NCBI GenBank assembly: GCA_046538105.1
Contig: JBKHJO010000006.1
Location: 15,409-79,408 of the forward strand
Origin: JAWLEV01 sp046538105
Lineage (GTDB): Bacteria; Chloroflexota; Anaerolineae; UBA1429
DNA length: 64,000 nucleotides
Reading direction: 5' to 3'
Of the stretch, positions 24,015 through 33,312 are shown one piece after another. Made by a program: the position numbers and the translations under genes. The first letter of the stretch is position 1; every line of letters starts with the position of its first letter. The notes under the pieces were generated by a model, which saw only the letters and a program-made list of their open reading frames with translations, was not told the origin of the DNA and ran no database searches.

Positions 24015-25331
24015 ATGGATCAGCAAGCGGACCTCTTTGCGGCTTTTCAGCAGGCTTTTCTGGTAGGATGGGCCCCGGTGGCCATATTTATCATGGCCAC
24101 GGCTGGCTTTGCCCTCCTTTACGCCGGAATGGTGCGAAAGAAGAACGTCAGCCACACCATCCTCGTCATCAACGTGGGCTGGACGTTGGCTTTTATCCTG
24201 TACTATCTGATAGGCTACCCTCTGGCCTACTATAGCGACGCGCCCATCATCGGCCTGCCCAAGTTCTTTCCCACCATCGCCAACCCGTTGCCGCCTGCGC
24301 TATCTGCAACTGGTGCATACGACATCCCAGGGAGCCCCTCGGGCCTCGGCGATCTGGCGCTGTGGTTCAAGATGGCCATGTTCGCCATCACCACCGTGGC
24401 TATCGTGCCCGGTGGCCTGGCCGAGCGAGACAAGTTCTGGGGCTGGGTGATCGCCGCAGCCGTGATCTCGGCCTTTATCTATCCCGTGGTGGAACACTGG
24501 GTCTGGGGTGGGGGCTGGTTGGGCGATCTGGGCTTCATCGACTATGCGGGATCGAACGTGGTACACCTGACCGGCGGTATGCTGTCCCTGATGGGCGCTA
24601 TCGTCATCGGCCCCCGTATCGGCAAGTTCGTGGGCAAACGTCAGGAGCCGCGCTCCTTCTTTGGGCACAGCATCCCCCTGTCCGTTCTCGGGGCCTGGCT
24701 GCTGGTGTTTGGTTGGTTCGGCTTCAACATCGGCTCCAGCACGGCGGTGGACCCGCAGACGATCAATATCGAGCTATCCTGGGTCTCGGTCACCACAGCC
24801 ATGGCCATGGCAGGGGGGCTCTTTGGCGCGGCGGTCACCTCGCGGGGACACGTGCTGACCAGCATGATCGGTCTGCTGTCCGGTGCGGTGTCCATCTGCT
24901 CGGGCGCTGCCATCATGCATCCGCTCTTTGCCTTTGCCACCGGCGCCATCGCGGGCACCTTGACCACCCTGGGCGTGGGAATGTTGGAGCGCGTGCTCAA
25001 GATAGATGACGCGCTGGCCTGCTTCCCCGTCCACGGGATATGCGGTATCTGGGGCGTATTGGCCACAGGGCTCTTTGGGGCCAAGCCTCTGGGCGCCCAT
25101 CCCATCTATGGACTGGAGACGGCAGAGTGGTTGCCCCAGCTCGGTGTACAGGCTCTTGGGGCCGTGGCCATCGCCGCCTTTGTGGCCGTGACGGGCTATA
25201 TCCTGTTCTGGGCGCTGGACAAGCTCGGCATGTTACGCGTCACAAGGGATGCCGAACTCTTTGGCATCGACATCGCCAACCACAAGACGCTGGCCTATCC
25301 GGAGGACATGGAGGACGAGATGTTCCGGTAG
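24015..25331 (+). CDS. amtB: Ammonium transporter
   Basis: A 438-residue Amt/Rh channel that imports ammonium. About 11 membrane segments are readable. The first contains IFIMATAGFALLYAGMVRKKN, the family's opening. The pore's twin histidines are in VHLTGGMLSLMGA and CFPVHGICGIWG. Further signatures are FGWFGFNIGS and the Gly-rich last helices. There is no cleaved signal peptide. It lies after the KaiC-like ATPase and a structured leader, and is closed by a terminator. Amt proteins are usually gated by GlnK; none is in the window. Confidence 0.95.
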   Translation: MDQQADLFAAFQQAFLVGWAPVAIFIMATAGFALLYAGMVRKKNVSHTILVINVGWTLAFILYYLIGYPLAYYSDAPIIGLPKFFPTIANPLPPALSATGAYDIPGSPSGLGDLALWFKMAMFAITTVAIVPGGLAERDKFWGWVIAAAVISAFIYPVVEHWVWGGGWLGDLGFIDYAGSNVVHLTGGMLSLMGAIVIGPRIGKFVGKRQEPRSFFGHSIPLSVLGAWLLVFGWFGFNIGSSTAVDPQTINIELSWVSVTTAMAMAGGLFGAAVTSRGHVLTSMIGLLSGAVSICSGAAIMHPLFAFATGAIAGTLTTLGVGMLERVLKIDDALACFPVHGICGIWGVLATGLFGAKPLGAHPIYGLETAEWLPQLGVQALGAVAIAAFVAVTGYILFWALDKLGMLRVTRDAELFGIDIANHKTLAYPEDMEDEMFR

Positions 25332-25363
25332 CAAGGGGTCAGTCACCATCAAGGCTGTGCGCT

Positions 25364-25404
25364 CTCGCCCGGGGTTGGAAGGCGTCCCGGGCGAGTTGTT
25401 TTTT
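25364..25404 (+). terminator. Intrinsic terminator of amtB
   Basis: CTCGCCCGGG (25364-25373) and CCCGGGCGAG (25386-25395) make a 10-bp GC stem, followed by TTGTTTTTT. It sits 33 bases after the amtB stop codon. Confidence 0.88.
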
Positions 25405-25501
25405 CGCGTGTGTTTTTTGCCTAAACTCAGAAAAGGATCCTTTACTTCTCCGATCTCCTTTCCATTGCCCGACATCTTTTCCACATACCTTTCCACTCAT
25501 C

Positions 25502-25530
25502 TTTTCCGTATCCCCCGAAATCATTATACT
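25502..25530 (+). promoter_or_regulatory. Possible promoter for the PucR-type regulator
   Basis: TATACT at 25525-25530 with a weak -35 (TTTTCC) 17 bases upstream. It follows the amtB terminator, so the regulator needs its own promoter. Confidence 0.35.
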
Positions 25531-25566
25531 ATGTTGAGAAGACGAAGAGAGGAGTTGTAGCATACA

Positions 25567-27078
25567 GTGACGACACGGCTGGAAGGGCACCTGACAGTGC
25601 GTGAGGTGTGGGAATTGGCTCTGCCACGGGATACGGCTTTGCTGGGGGGCGCCGGGGGGTTGGATAGCCCGGTGGCCTGGTGCGCCTCGATTCGTGCCAC
25701 CTTTCCTGCGTTTGGTGATATGGAAGAGGAGTATGTGGCGCTGGTCAGCCTGGAGATGGCGAGGCGGCTGGATCCCCGCCTCACGCCGCGCTATCTTTTG
25801 GAGCAGCTGCACCGTCTCGGGGCCTCGGCGTTCGTGGTGGATGAGACCCCAGATCCCGCTGACGTGCGATTGGCCGACGAACTGGCCCTGCCGGTCCTGC
25901 AATTGCCGCCGGGTTTCGATCTCCACGACGTGGAACGCGACATCCTGCGCACGCTGGTTGACCGTGAGGGGCAACTGGCGCGGCGGGAAAAGGAGATAAG
26001 GCAGCGGGTGCAGCGGGCCTTTTCCCGGGGTGGGATGGAGGCCGTGGTGAACGACCTGGCCCGTTTCTCATCTGCTCATATTGTGGTGGAGCAGGAGAAC
26101 GGCGTGAGCCTGGTGCAGAGCGAGGGCCTTTTGGAGAATGAGAGTGCGTCGGGGGCGGATTTCCTCGTCGAGGTTGGGGGGCGTTCCCTGGGAAGGCTTG
26201 TTCTATACGGGAAAGCCATCGGCTCCCTGGACAGGATCTACGCCCGGGAGGCGGCGGAGATGTGCGGGGTGGAGATGCTGCGACGGCTGTCGCGCCGGGA
26301 GACGGAGGAGCGCCTGGGAGTGACCCTGGTGGATCGCCTGCTGGAGGAGGAGGTGAATGAGGACGGGCTCACCTCTCGCTTCCTACATCTGGGGTACGAC
26401 CCGTCCCCGGACAGGTGTCATGTGGTGGTCGCGGTGGGCGCGACGGAGGGGAGCGAGGGGGAGGATACGGCCGCTGAGACCCTGGAGCGGGATCTGCGGC
26501 GCGCCGCCCAGGCGGAAGGGCCCATCATTCTCTCGGTGCCCTATCGGGAGAGTCATTTGCTCTTCTGCGGCTTTGACGATGCTATGGACGCGGGGCGGGC
26601 ACGACGCTGGGTCCGTAGAGTGCTCTCGAACGTCCAGTTGGATCGGGCGTTCGGCGTGAGCCGGATCGTGCAGGGATTGGAGGGCTTGCGGGATGGGGTG
26701 CGTCAGGCTCTCGGGGCCCGGGGGTTGGGCCAGCAGATCGCGGAACGCCGGGGAGCCTGCTATTACGAGGAGTTGGGGCTCTATCGGCTGCTGGCCGATC
26801 TTCGCGACCGAGAGGCCCTGGACCGCTTCTGTGAGGATGTGTTGGGAGACCTTTTGCACTACGACAAAGCCAACGGTACAGAACTTATACATACGTTAAA
26901 GGTCTTTTTTCGACAGAACAGCAACGTCAGTCAGGCGGCGCAGGCGCTGTATGTCCATCGTAACACCCTCAATTATCGTCTGGACCGCATTGCCGAGATC
27001 ACGGGCCTGGATCTGAACGACGCGGAGGCGTGCCTGTGCCTGCAACTGGCCCTCAAGATCCATGATCTGGCCGGATGA
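25567..27078 (+). CDS. PucR-family transcriptional regulator
   Basis: A 503-residue DNA-binding protein. The N-terminal PucR domain starts LTVREVWELALPRDTALLGG. A central region (residues 150-330) resembles the GGDEF-like or GAF-like sensor of the CdaR/PucR group. The C-terminus is the HTH_30 helix-turn-helix (FFRQNSNVSQAAQALYVHRN and a following recognition helix). Known members sense purine-catabolism, sugar-acid or amino-nitrogen metabolites. Its place just behind amtB suggests control of nitrogen genes, which is inference. GTG start at 25567, with GAGAGGAG upstream. Confidence 0.85.
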   Translation: MTTRLEGHLTVREVWELALPRDTALLGGAGGLDSPVAWCASIRATFPAFGDMEEEYVALVSLEMARRLDPRLTPRYLLEQLHRLGASAFVVDETPDPADVRLADELALPVLQLPPGFDLHDVERDILRTLVDREGQLARREKEIRQRVQRAFSRGGMEAVVNDLARFSSAHIVVEQENGVSLVQSEGLLENESASGADFLVEVGGRSLGRLVLYGKAIGSLDRIYAREAAEMCGVEMLRRLSRRETEERLGVTLVDRLLEEEVNEDGLTSRFLHLGYDPSPDRCHVVVAVGATEGSEGEDTAAETLERDLRRAAQAEGPIILSVPYRESHLLFCGFDDAMDAGRARRWVRRVLSNVQLDRAFGVSRIVQGLEGLRDGVRQALGARGLGQQIAERRGACYYEELGLYRLLADLRDREALDRFCEDVLGDLLHYDKANGTELIHTLKVFFRQNSNVSQAAQALYVHRNTLNYRLDRIAEITGLDLNDAEACLCLQLALKIHDLAG

Positions 27079-27177
27079 GGCTCTTTCTGTCGAGGTTGGG
27101 GGCAGGTGCTGGTGTTTCACGGTTCATGAGGGGTGATTATTCTTGATGGTCGGCCGTATGGTACAAAAGGTGATCCT

Positions 27178-29634
27178 GTGAGCGAGCGCGTTTCCCTTTT
27201 TCCCCGTGAGACGAGATGGCCCCGGATTCTCCTGATTCTGGTTCTGGTGATGATTCCGCTCCTTTTGCGGGTGACCGGGCTGGGTGTCTTTGTCACCATT
27301 GACGAGCCCACCTGGGCTGCGCGCAGCCAGGATTTTCACGATGCTCTGGTCGAGGGGGATTTCTTTCACACCTATCAGTCGGAGCATCCGGGCGTGGTCA
27401 CCATGTGGATCGGTATCCTGGCCCTCCGCGTCTCGCAGGCTGCCGAGGCGTTTACATCGCAGTATCGTGTGTTGCATGTGCTGTGGGAGGCCGTCTCCTC
27501 AGGGAATGCTGGCCTTCCGGCGTTCACTTTTTGGGCGCGGTGGGGGGTGGCCCTGGTGACGTGGATGGGCATCCTAATGTTGTATTTCCCCCTGCGACGC
27601 CTCTTTGGGCAGCCTGCGGCGCTGTTGGCTATCCTGTTGGTGGGCATCGACCCCTTTTATCTCGCACACTCGCGGCTTCACCATCTGGATGGACTTTTGA
27701 CGACCTTTGTCATGCTTTCGGTCACGAGTTTATTAGCCTCTCGGGAGGGAGATAGACACAGGCAACGATATCTGATCTTCTCGGGCATATGCGGGGGATT
27801 GGCCATGGCCAACAAGTCGCCCGCCGTGCTGTTGATTCCCTGGATAATCGTCGCTTTGATTGTAGACGCCTGGCAGCGGGGTGGGGAGGCGCGAGGGCCA
27901 CGTCTGGGGCGGGCTATCAAGAGAATGGTCGTCTGGGGACTGGTTGCAGTGGGCACGGTATTCATCCTGTGGCCCGCCATGTGGGTGCGTCCTCTGGCCG
28001 TGATGCGAAGGCTGATGGAGGGCGCGCTCCGGCAGGGGATGAACCCCCATGAGCATGGCAATTTTTTCTGGTTTGAAAATCGGGCGGATCCGGGTCCTGG
28101 TTTCTATCCCGTGGCCTGGGCTTTTCGGACCACACCCCTCGTTGTACTGGGATTGGTGGGATTGGGCTTGGGGGAGAGGGGGGATGCGCGCAGGCGGCAC
28201 ATCCTTCTGTTGTTGCTTTTTGTTGCGGGATATGTCGCGTTTATGACCACCAGTTCCAAAAAGTTTGATCGTTATATCCTTCCCGTTTTCCCCCTGCTGG
28301 ATATTCTCGCCGCGTTGGGATTTGATACCCTTTGTGACCACACCGTCATGGACACACAGAGTATCGGACTTTTCTCCCTCATGCGCCGCGGGGCGTCTCG
28401 GCTGGGCGGCATCGGGGCCGTATCGACCTCTATACTGATCACGTTGCTTGTGGCGGGAATTCAGTTGCCCCTGATCCTCCCCACCTACCCCTATTATCTG
28501 GCCTATTACAACGATATGCTGGGGGGTGGATCTGTGGCCTCAGACATCCTTCTGTATGGATGGGGCGAGGGACTGGATGAGGCGGCGGCGTATCTGAACA
28601 GCAAGCCCGAGGCCTCGAGACTCCATGTGGCTGCCCACTATATCAATCAGTTCAGCCCCTTTTTCGAGGGCACGGCGACGCTGGCCGGTCGGGCTCCGCT
28701 GGTGGAGCCCGACTATTTTGTGCTGTATTCCTGTGCGGTGCAGCGCCAGTTTGTGCCAGAGGTGATGGGACGTCTTTACGAGGTGGAGGAGCCGGAGTAC
28801 ACGGTGTGTGTCAAGGGGCTGGAGTACGCCTGGATTTACCCCAACACCTTTTACCGGGCCGAGACCGAAGAGATCCTGTGTTACATTGAGGAAAAGTATC
28901 CGGGCGAGGAACAGGTGGTCATCTTCGATGCAGACGCGGCATGGAGAAAGGATTATCGGGGACCGTTGTCGCTTTTTGTCCTGGCGGGACCTCCCCGCGA
29001 AGATTTCGTGTTGACCATGCTGGAGCACGCCTCTGCCGATGAGCGGCGTGTTTGGTTCCTGACGTTTCCCGAGATGTTTGAGGAGACGGATGCCCTGGTG
29101 CATGAATATCTTGGCAGGCAAGGGGAGCGAGGGGAAGAGGTCGCTGTAGGTGACGTACGGGCCGTCTGCTATGAGTTCGATGATCACGCTACCTTTGTAC
29201 CGAGTCCCATGATGCGACGGACTTTTTATCTTGGGGAAGATATCCGTCTTCTGGGCTATGATCTTGCTGAGGCAGAACTATCACCCGGGGAGACGCTTCC
29301 CGTGCGCTTCTATTGGGAAGGCGAGGGGGCTACCGGGAAGAGCTATCACGTCTTTGTACATCTGCTGGGGCCCGATGGTCAGATGTATGGTCAGGACGAC
29401 GCATTGCCTCAACAAGGTGTCATGCCCACCACACGTTGGCAGGCTGGCGAGGTGATTCTGGACGATCACCGCGTCACCATAGAGGAGGATGCGCCACCTG
29501 GGGAGTATCATATCGTCCTGGGGATGTACGATTTGGAGACGATGCAGCGGCTTCCTATCCTTGACGCTGACGGCAAGCCCTTGGGGAAAGATCAGATACT
29601 GATTCAAGGGGTGCGCATTTCTCCGGACGGTTGA
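27178..29634 (+). CDS. Membrane glycosyltransferase (GT39/ArnT-like) with C-terminal beta-domain
   Basis: An 818-residue polytopic enzyme that likely moves a sugar from a lipid-linked donor to an acceptor outside the membrane. After the first membrane helix comes the family's Asp-Glu (TIDEPTWAARS). Many hydrophobic helices follow to about residue 450, including TTSSKKFDRYILPVFP. Then comes a soluble part and a C-terminal beta-sandwich (LGEDIRLLGYDL, FVHLLGPDGQ, GEYHIVLGMYD) often attached to such proteins in Chloroflexota. The GTG at 27178 is preceded by AAGGTGA, a good ribosome binding site. An in-frame GTG at 27133 would add 15 residues. The donor and acceptor are unknown. Confidence 0.82.
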   Translation: MSERVSLFPRETRWPRILLILVLVMIPLLLRVTGLGVFVTIDEPTWAARSQDFHDALVEGDFFHTYQSEHPGVVTMWIGILALRVSQAAEAFTSQYRVLHVLWEAVSSGNAGLPAFTFWARWGVALVTWMGILMLYFPLRRLFGQPAALLAILLVGIDPFYLAHSRLHHLDGLLTTFVMLSVTSLLASREGDRHRQRYLIFSGICGGLAMANKSPAVLLIPWIIVALIVDAWQRGGEARGPRLGRAIKRMVVWGLVAVGTVFILWPAMWVRPLAVMRRLMEGALRQGMNPHEHGNFFWFENRADPGPGFYPVAWAFRTTPLVVLGLVGLGLGERGDARRRHILLLLLFVAGYVAFMTTSSKKFDRYILPVFPLLDILAALGFDTLCDHTVMDTQSIGLFSLMRRGASRLGGIGAVSTSILITLLVAGIQLPLILPTYPYYLAYYNDMLGGGSVASDILLYGWGEGLDEAAAYLNSKPEASRLHVAAHYINQFSPFFEGTATLAGRAPLVEPDYFVLYSCAVQRQFVPEVMGRLYEVEEPEYTVCVKGLEYAWIYPNTFYRAETEEILCYIEEKYPGEEQVVIFDADAAWRKDYRGPLSLFVLAGPPREDFVLTMLEHASADERRVWFLTFPEMFEETDALVHEYLGRQGERGEEVAVGDVRAVCYEFDDHATFVPSPMMRRTFYLGEDIRLLGYDLAEAELSPGETLPVRFYWEGEGATGKSYHVFVHLLGPDGQMYGQDDALPQQGVMPTTRWQAGEVILDDHRVTIEEDAPPGEYHIVLGMYDLETMQRLPILDADGKPLGKDQILIQGVRISPDG

Positions 29635-29656
29635 TGACCTTGCCGTTCGATTATTC

Positions 29657-29923
29657 CTAGTCCTCGCCGCTGCGCCAGTTTTCGATCTGGGATTTGGGGG
29701 TGATGGAGGCCCGCCGTTCTGCCTCTCTCTGCTCTGCAGCAACCTCCTGGGGGTCGGGCTGGCTCGGTCCGTGTACGGCAAAGGAGGTCACGGCGCGCCT
29801 TGTGTCATCGCTGCCGCATTCTGGACAGGGAGGGGGCGTGCTCTCGTCGGAGCCCTGTACTTTACGATAGAGTTTTGAAAAAACGTGTCCACAATCATTA
29901 CACTCGAATTCATAGATGGGCAT
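29657..29923 (-). CDS. FmdB-family zinc-ribbon protein
   Basis: An 88-residue small protein starting MPIYEFECNDCGHVFSKL. Two CxxC pairs (C8, C11 and the CPECG pair) form the putative zinc ribbon of the FmdB/YggT-like regulatory family. The tail is polar (PQEVAAEQREAERRA). GGAGG lies 12 bases before the ATG at 29923. A longer frame running upstream to 30145 has no family sequence. Function is unknown; the family was first described as regulators of formamidase genes. Confidence 0.85.
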   Translation of the reverse strand: MPIYEFECNDCGHVFSKLYRKVQGSDESTPPPCPECGSDDTRRAVTSFAVHGPSQPDPQEVAAEQREAERRASITPKSQIENWRSGED

Positions 29924-29991
29924 GAAGATATATCCTCCATTTAGTGCTGGTGTGGTGTGATCGTTGATCTGACATAATATATGATAGCGGG

Positions 29992-31272
29992 TCATGTGCC
30001 GTGGGGCAAAAAGATAAAGGGAATGGTCATTAACATCTGTAAAAGGCCGGCTATCAGAAGGGCCGTTCCTCGGGATGTGTTCTGAGCCAGGGCAGCGCCC
30101 AATAGAGGACCAACAAAGATGGCTCCGTTGCTTATCATATTCCATACGGCCGCAAAGAGGGGTTGGCGTTCATCGGGCATGGCGGTGAGCATGATATCAA
30201 AGAGGCCGATGTCGATCCCCGAGGCGGTCAACCCCCAGATGACGGCGGCGGGTAGCAGCCATATGGCCGAGGGGGAGAGAGCGGTGGCGATGGGATAGAG
30301 GGCCAACCCCAGGGCGGCGGATATCAGCAAAAGTCGACGGCCCATCCTGTTCGCCATGCGTCCCCAGAAAAGGTATCCCACCACCAGGGCCACGTAACCG
30401 ACAGTCCCACGGAGACCGATGAGGGTATCGGGGGCGTCAAGTTCCTCGACCCAAAAGAGGCCAAAGAGAGGGGTGGGCAGGCTCAGGGCGATGCGGTATG
30501 CGATGGTGATGGCCGAGAATAACAAGAATGGCCTGTGGTGGATGACAGGACTCAGGTATTCCTTTGCTCTTGCCGCCGTTCCGAGGGCTTTTCTGTGCTC
30601 TGGCCTCTCCATTTTCGGCACGCGGATGTGCGAGAAGATGAGGGGATCGAGCCAACCAAAGGCAAAGGAGATGAAAAAAACGAGCTGATAATTCAGAGGA
30701 AAGGAGACGCTATCCAGCAGCCAACCAAAGAAGGCGCTGCTGATGGCCGACACGATGCTCAACAGGGCCCAACGGGTGCTGTTGAGATGTGCGCGGCGCT
30801 CTGCGGGAATGGCCCTGGCGATGACGGAGGTCCATGCTGTGGAGGCGACGCAGTCTGGAAAAGTCTTGAGTACCCAGATGAGGATCAGCACCATGGGCAG
30901 ATACGCAGTGGGAATAACAAAGGGAATCAGTGCACAGGCCAAGAAGCAGAGACGGCCCAGTTTGGCAAAGGTGACGCGAACGCGTACGTGGTCAGAACGG
31001 CGCTCGGCGATGACGGCGGCAGGGATAAAAACGAGGATGGCGAGCAATGCCGGGGCGGAACTCAACGTGCCGATCAGGGTGGAGGATGCCCCAAGTCGAG
31101 CCATAAAGATGGGAAGGAAAGCCATGATGCCTCCCGAGGGGACACCGATCATGGCCGTGTTTAGCAAAAGGAGACGGGCATTATGATCATAATGGCCCCT
31201 GGGGTTGACGAGGGGCAAAGTGAACAGGCGGCGTATAGCGTACCTGCATTTTTGTAGGAATGCCCTAATCAT
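29992..31272 (-). CDS. Major facilitator superfamily transporter
   Basis: A 426-residue membrane protein with about 12 helices in two halves. The loop between helices 2 and 3 has AERRSDHVRVR, and the equivalent loop of the second half has WGRMANRMGRR, the MFS motif A positions. It ends in a hydrophobic helix and a short HGT tail. It is leftward, between the zinc-ribbon protein and the iron alcohol dehydrogenase, without close spacing to either. The substrate cannot be inferred. Confidence 0.8.
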   Translation of the reverse strand: MIRAFLQKCRYAIRRLFTLPLVNPRGHYDHNARLLLLNTAMIGVPSGGIMAFLPIFMARLGASSTLIGTLSSAPALLAILVFIPAAVIAERRSDHVRVRVTFAKLGRLCFLACALIPFVIPTAYLPMVLILIWVLKTFPDCVASTAWTSVIARAIPAERRAHLNSTRWALLSIVSAISSAFFGWLLDSVSFPLNYQLVFFISFAFGWLDPLIFSHIRVPKMERPEHRKALGTAARAKEYLSPVIHHRPFLLFSAITIAYRIALSLPTPLFGLFWVEELDAPDTLIGLRGTVGYVALVVGYLFWGRMANRMGRRLLLISAALGLALYPIATALSPSAIWLLPAAVIWGLTASGIDIGLFDIMLTAMPDERQPLFAAVWNMISNGAIFVGPLLGAALAQNTSRGTALLIAGLLQMLMTIPFIFLPHGT

Positions 31273-31379
31273 CTCTGTTCGTTTTCATCGTTCCTCTTGG
31301 CTGAAAGACGGATTTCCCATCCGCCTCACCTCGGGTAAAGAGGAGCCAGGCGGATGGGGCTGGGATTGGAGGGGCAGAC

Positions 31380-32534
31380 TCAGTATGCTTTGTGCAGTAA
31401 CTCTATCGCCTCTTCCAGGTTTATGGTACGGGGATCGTTGGTCAAGATCCTGTCCTGGGTCTCCAGGCATACCTTGGCGACCTTCTCCAGGGCCTCTTGG
31501 GGCACATCGAGATCCCTGAGTCGCTGCGGGATATTCACATCCTGGGACAGGCCACGCACCGCCTCCACGCCTCTGCGGGACGCCTCATCCAGGGAGAGCC
31601 CCTGTACGTTCTCACCGAGAAGTGAGGCCACGTAAGCATATTTCTCTCGACATCCTATGCGATTGAATTCCATCACATAGGGCAAGAGAAGGGCATTGGC
31701 CACGCCGTGGGGGATCTGGAACTGTCCTCCCAGGACATGAGCCAGCGAGTGAACGATGCCCACGCCAGCCTCGCCGAGGGCCTCGCCCGCGAACACGCAG
31801 GCAGACATCATGCCCGTTCGGGCATCAAGGTTTTGTCCCCTTGCATAGGCGGGGCGAAGATACTCCCCGATGAGGGCGATACCCTGTTCTGCCATAGCGT
31901 CGCTCACCAGGGTAGCCCTCTTGGAGACATAGGCCTCTATGGCATGGGTGAGGGCGTCCATACCCGTCGCGGCGGTGAGGGGTTGGGGCAGTCCCAGTGT
32001 TAGGGTAGCATCGGCGATAGCGACATCGGCCAGGAGGTAGTTGGAGGTTATGCCCCTCTTGGCCTGAGCGTCGGCATCGGTAAAGACGGCGTTGGGGGAC
32101 AGTTCGCTGCTAGTTCCCGCCGTGGTGGGAATGGCAATGACGGGCAGACCTGGTTTGGGTATGCTGTTCGCTGCCCAATAGTCCGTGACCTTGCCCTCGT
32201 TCCTTGCCAGGGCGGCAGACATCTTGGCCACGTCCATGGAACTGCCGCCGCCCAGACCGATTACCAGATTGCATTCGTTTTCTTTGATAAAATCGACGCA
32301 CTGATGGACGAGTTCGTAGGGAGGATCCGGTTCCACTCCGTCCCACAGGAGCAGTTCATAGTCCGTGCTCTCGCATGTCTGATCCACAATGCCGGCTTCC
32401 ACCAGACCGGGATCGGTCACCAGGACGATACGCTTTCCCCCCAGCATATCGATTGCTGTGTCCAGTTCGCTCAGGGCGCCCGGGCCATGATAGAGAACCT
32501 TGGGGCCTGACAATTTGCTGACTTTTGCTGCCAT
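31380..32534 (-). CDS. Iron-containing (group III) alcohol dehydrogenase
   Basis: A 384-residue Fe-ADH that oxidises or reduces alcohols and aldehydes with NAD(P). The nucleotide motif GLGGGSSMDVAKM is followed by the iron ligands' region with DALTHAIEAYVS and HSLAHVLGGQFQIPHG. Normal length. Start ATG 32534, with AAGGGGGAC upstream. Its promoter overlaps that of the divergent rfbC gene. Butanol, lactaldehyde and 1,3-propanediol dehydrogenases share this pattern, so the substrate is open. Confidence 0.9.
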   Translation of the reverse strand: MAAKVSKLSGPKVLYHGPGALSELDTAIDMLGGKRIVLVTDPGLVEAGIVDQTCESTDYELLLWDGVEPDPPYELVHQCVDFIKENECNLVIGLGGGSSMDVAKMSAALARNEGKVTDYWAANSIPKPGLPVIAIPTTAGTSSELSPNAVFTDADAQAKRGITSNYLLADVAIADATLTLGLPQPLTAATGMDALTHAIEAYVSKRATLVSDAMAEQGIALIGEYLRPAYARGQNLDARTGMMSACVFAGEALGEAGVGIVHSLAHVLGGQFQIPHGVANALLLPYVMEFNRIGCREKYAYVASLLGENVQGLSLDEASRRGVEAVRGLSQDVNIPQRLRDLDVPQEALEKVAKVCLETQDRILTNDPRTINLEEAIELLHKAY

Positions 32535-32638
32535 GATGTCCCCCTTATCAAGTAATAATCGGACAAAGGATGCTTATGTTGGATGGAGTGAGAGGAATGT
32601 GGGAACGATGATTCCCGCCCTCTTAACCTTCCAGGGTC

Positions 32639-32668
32639 ATTATAGTCAAAGAGTGGGGGTTTTGACAA
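32639..32668 (-). promoter_or_regulatory. Promoter for the iron alcohol dehydrogenase
   Basis: On the minus strand TTGTCA (32668-32663), 18 bases, TATAAT (32644-32639). Its -35 shares bases with the -35 of the divergent rfbC promoter. Confidence 0.6.
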
Positions 32669-32690
32669 GGAGAAGGGTGTTGGCTAGAGT
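32662..32690 (+). promoter_or_regulatory. Promoter for rfbC
   Basis: TTGACA (32662-32667), 17 bases, TAGAGT (32685-32690), 31 bases before the rfbC ATG. The -35 boxes of the two divergent promoters overlap, so polymerase cannot occupy both at once. Confidence 0.6.
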
Positions 32691-32720
32691 AGGCTTGATC
32701 TGTTCTTTACGAGGAGAGAT

Positions 32721-33281
32721 ATGCGCGTTATCGAGACGAAAATTCCGGAGGTACTCATCATCGAGCCCCAAGTTTATGAGGATGATAGGGGCTTTTTTTA
32801 CGAGAGTTACAGTCGCCGTCGCTATGTCTCTTGCGGCGTCAAGGATATCTTTGTACAGGATAACCATTCCGGGTCGAAAGGGGGAGTGATTCGCGGCCTA
32901 CATTATCAGGCCTCTCCCGGACAGGCCAAGTTGGTGCGTGTGGCCGTCGGCGAGGTCTTTGATGTGGCGGTGGATATCCGTTACGGGTCTCCCACGTACG
33001 GCGAGTGGGTTGGCGTCACCCTATCGGCAGAGAATCGCCTCCAGCTCTATATTCCCGTGGGCTTTGCTCATGGTTTCTGTGTTACGAGCGATATAGCGGA
33101 ATTCCTCTACAGGGTATCAAGTTACTATGCGCCGGAAGAAGAGCGGGGTATCGCCTGGGATGACCCAGATTTATCCATCGATTGGCCCGTGCAGGAGCCC
33201 ATCCTCTCAAAGCGCGACAGGCATCATCCTCGCCTTTGCGATGCCCCGCGCGACTATGTATACAGGCGGATGGAGGAGTGA
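32721..33281 (+). CDS. rfbC: dTDP-4-dehydrorhamnose 3,5-epimerase
   Basis: Third step of dTDP-L-rhamnose synthesis. The 186-residue cupin protein has the catalytic His in RGLHYQ, the VRVAVGEVFDVAVDIR strand, PVGFAHGF and the catalytic Tyr region FLYRVSSYYAPEEERGI. Full length. GAGGAGAG lies just before the ATG. No rfbA, B or D is adjacent, so it is an isolated member of the pathway. Confidence 0.93.
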   Translation: MRVIETKIPEVLIIEPQVYEDDRGFFYESYSRRRYVSCGVKDIFVQDNHSGSKGGVIRGLHYQASPGQAKLVRVAVGEVFDVAVDIRYGSPTYGEWVGVTLSAENRLQLYIPVGFAHGFCVTSDIAEFLYRVSSYYAPEEERGIAWDDPDLSIDWPVQEPILSKRDRHHPRLCDAPRDYVYRRMEE

Positions 33282-33312
33282 TTGCCCACGTTTCCTCGGA
33301 TAGGGTATCGAT

